From Sporosarcina limicola (lineage in GTDB: Bacteria; Bacillota; Bacilli; Bacillales_A; Planococcaceae): a DNA stretch of 54,881 nucleotides. The stretch is taken from contig NZ_JADBEL010000017.1 of NCBI RefSeq assembly GCF_014873855.1, positions 36,722-91,602 on the forward strand, in the 5' to 3' direction. The translations under genes and the position numbers were made by a program. Below, in pieces: positions 54,597 through 54,881 of the stretch (the stretch's first letter is position 1; each line of letters begins with the position of its first letter). The notes beneath the pieces are model-generated. The model did not search any database and was not told the DNA's origin. It worked only from the letters and a program-made list of their open reading frames with translations.

Positions 54597-54881
54597 AAAA
54601 ATCCCCTTTAGAAAAATTAGTTAATAACGATTTTCGAAAAGTATATTCCAAAAAAATCATGATTATTCTTTTCTATCAAGACTTTTTTATTACCCATTAA
54701 CAGTAGCGTTGCATAAATAATTTTACTCGTTGTCAAATTGGCTGTTATTTGGATGCTCGACCGTGGAGTGAATATTCAGATATGTGTACCTGTTCAAAAA
54801 ATAAAAAAGACAACAGGGGCTAATAGGATAGTCATTATCCACAATTTAACAGTTTCTATTTATAATCTACAAACAGGGGAT

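Overview
The window looks like a chromosome segment of a low-to-mid GC Bacillales bacterium. The Planococcaceae (Sporosarcina-like) fit best: Bacillus-type ribosome binding sites, frequent TTG/GTG starts, a NarGHJI/NreABC nitrate-respiration set, a YobU/YobV-type pair and short GC-rich intergenic repeats all point there. The genus is inference; no rRNA gene or other phylogenetic marker is present. No tRNA, rRNA or CRISPR array was seen.

Layout. 1-307 is a 41-bp tandem repeat array. 396-5814 holds a DUF4309 (YjgB-like) lipoprotein, a group II PLP decarboxylase, a chemoreceptor and two decayed genes (an amber-interrupted small ORF and a 2-hydroxyacid dehydrogenase missing its middle). 5848-11410 is an AbgT-type module: transporter, two M20 amidohydrolases and a regulator with a cyclase-like middle and winged-helix end. 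11636-26528 is a two-component system followed by a head-to-tail series of predicted surface hydrolases (three membrane-anchored alpha/beta hydrolases and one secreted class C beta-lactamase-like serine hydrolase). Each hydrolase gene has the same promoter module with an 11-bp-phased direct repeat, and terminator hairpins separate the units. A 6.6-kb Tn554-like element (14120-20764) has inserted between the last two members. It carries three transposition genes, a frameshifted small gene and an MFS exporter under a T-box riboswitch. 26529-33366 holds part of a histidine-utilisation (hut) cluster: hutU, hutI, a YjiH-type permease and an AraC-type regulator. 33651-50527 is a complete anaerobic nitrate-respiration island: molybdenum cofactor genes (moaA, mobA, moaD, moaE, mobB, moeA, moaC, moaB, moeB), a NarK nitrate transporter with a fused PAS domain, nreABC and narGHJI. 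50835-54596 holds a Ric/ScdA iron-sulfur repair gene behind a Fur-like box, a YobU/YobV-type pair, a DinB-like protein and a HAD phosphatase.

How it works together. NarK imports nitrate, NarGHI reduces it with cofactor made by the moa/mob/moe genes, NarJ assembles the enzyme, NreABC senses oxygen and nitrate, and Ric repairs Fe-S damage from nitrosative stress. In the hydrolase array, the OmpR-type regulator probably drives all four hydrolase units through the shared direct repeats. The most notable points are this array split by a transposon, the T-box (best read as glutamine-specific) on a transposon-borne exporter, the NarK-PAS fusion, and a 24-bp in-frame repeat that multiplies the start region of mobB.
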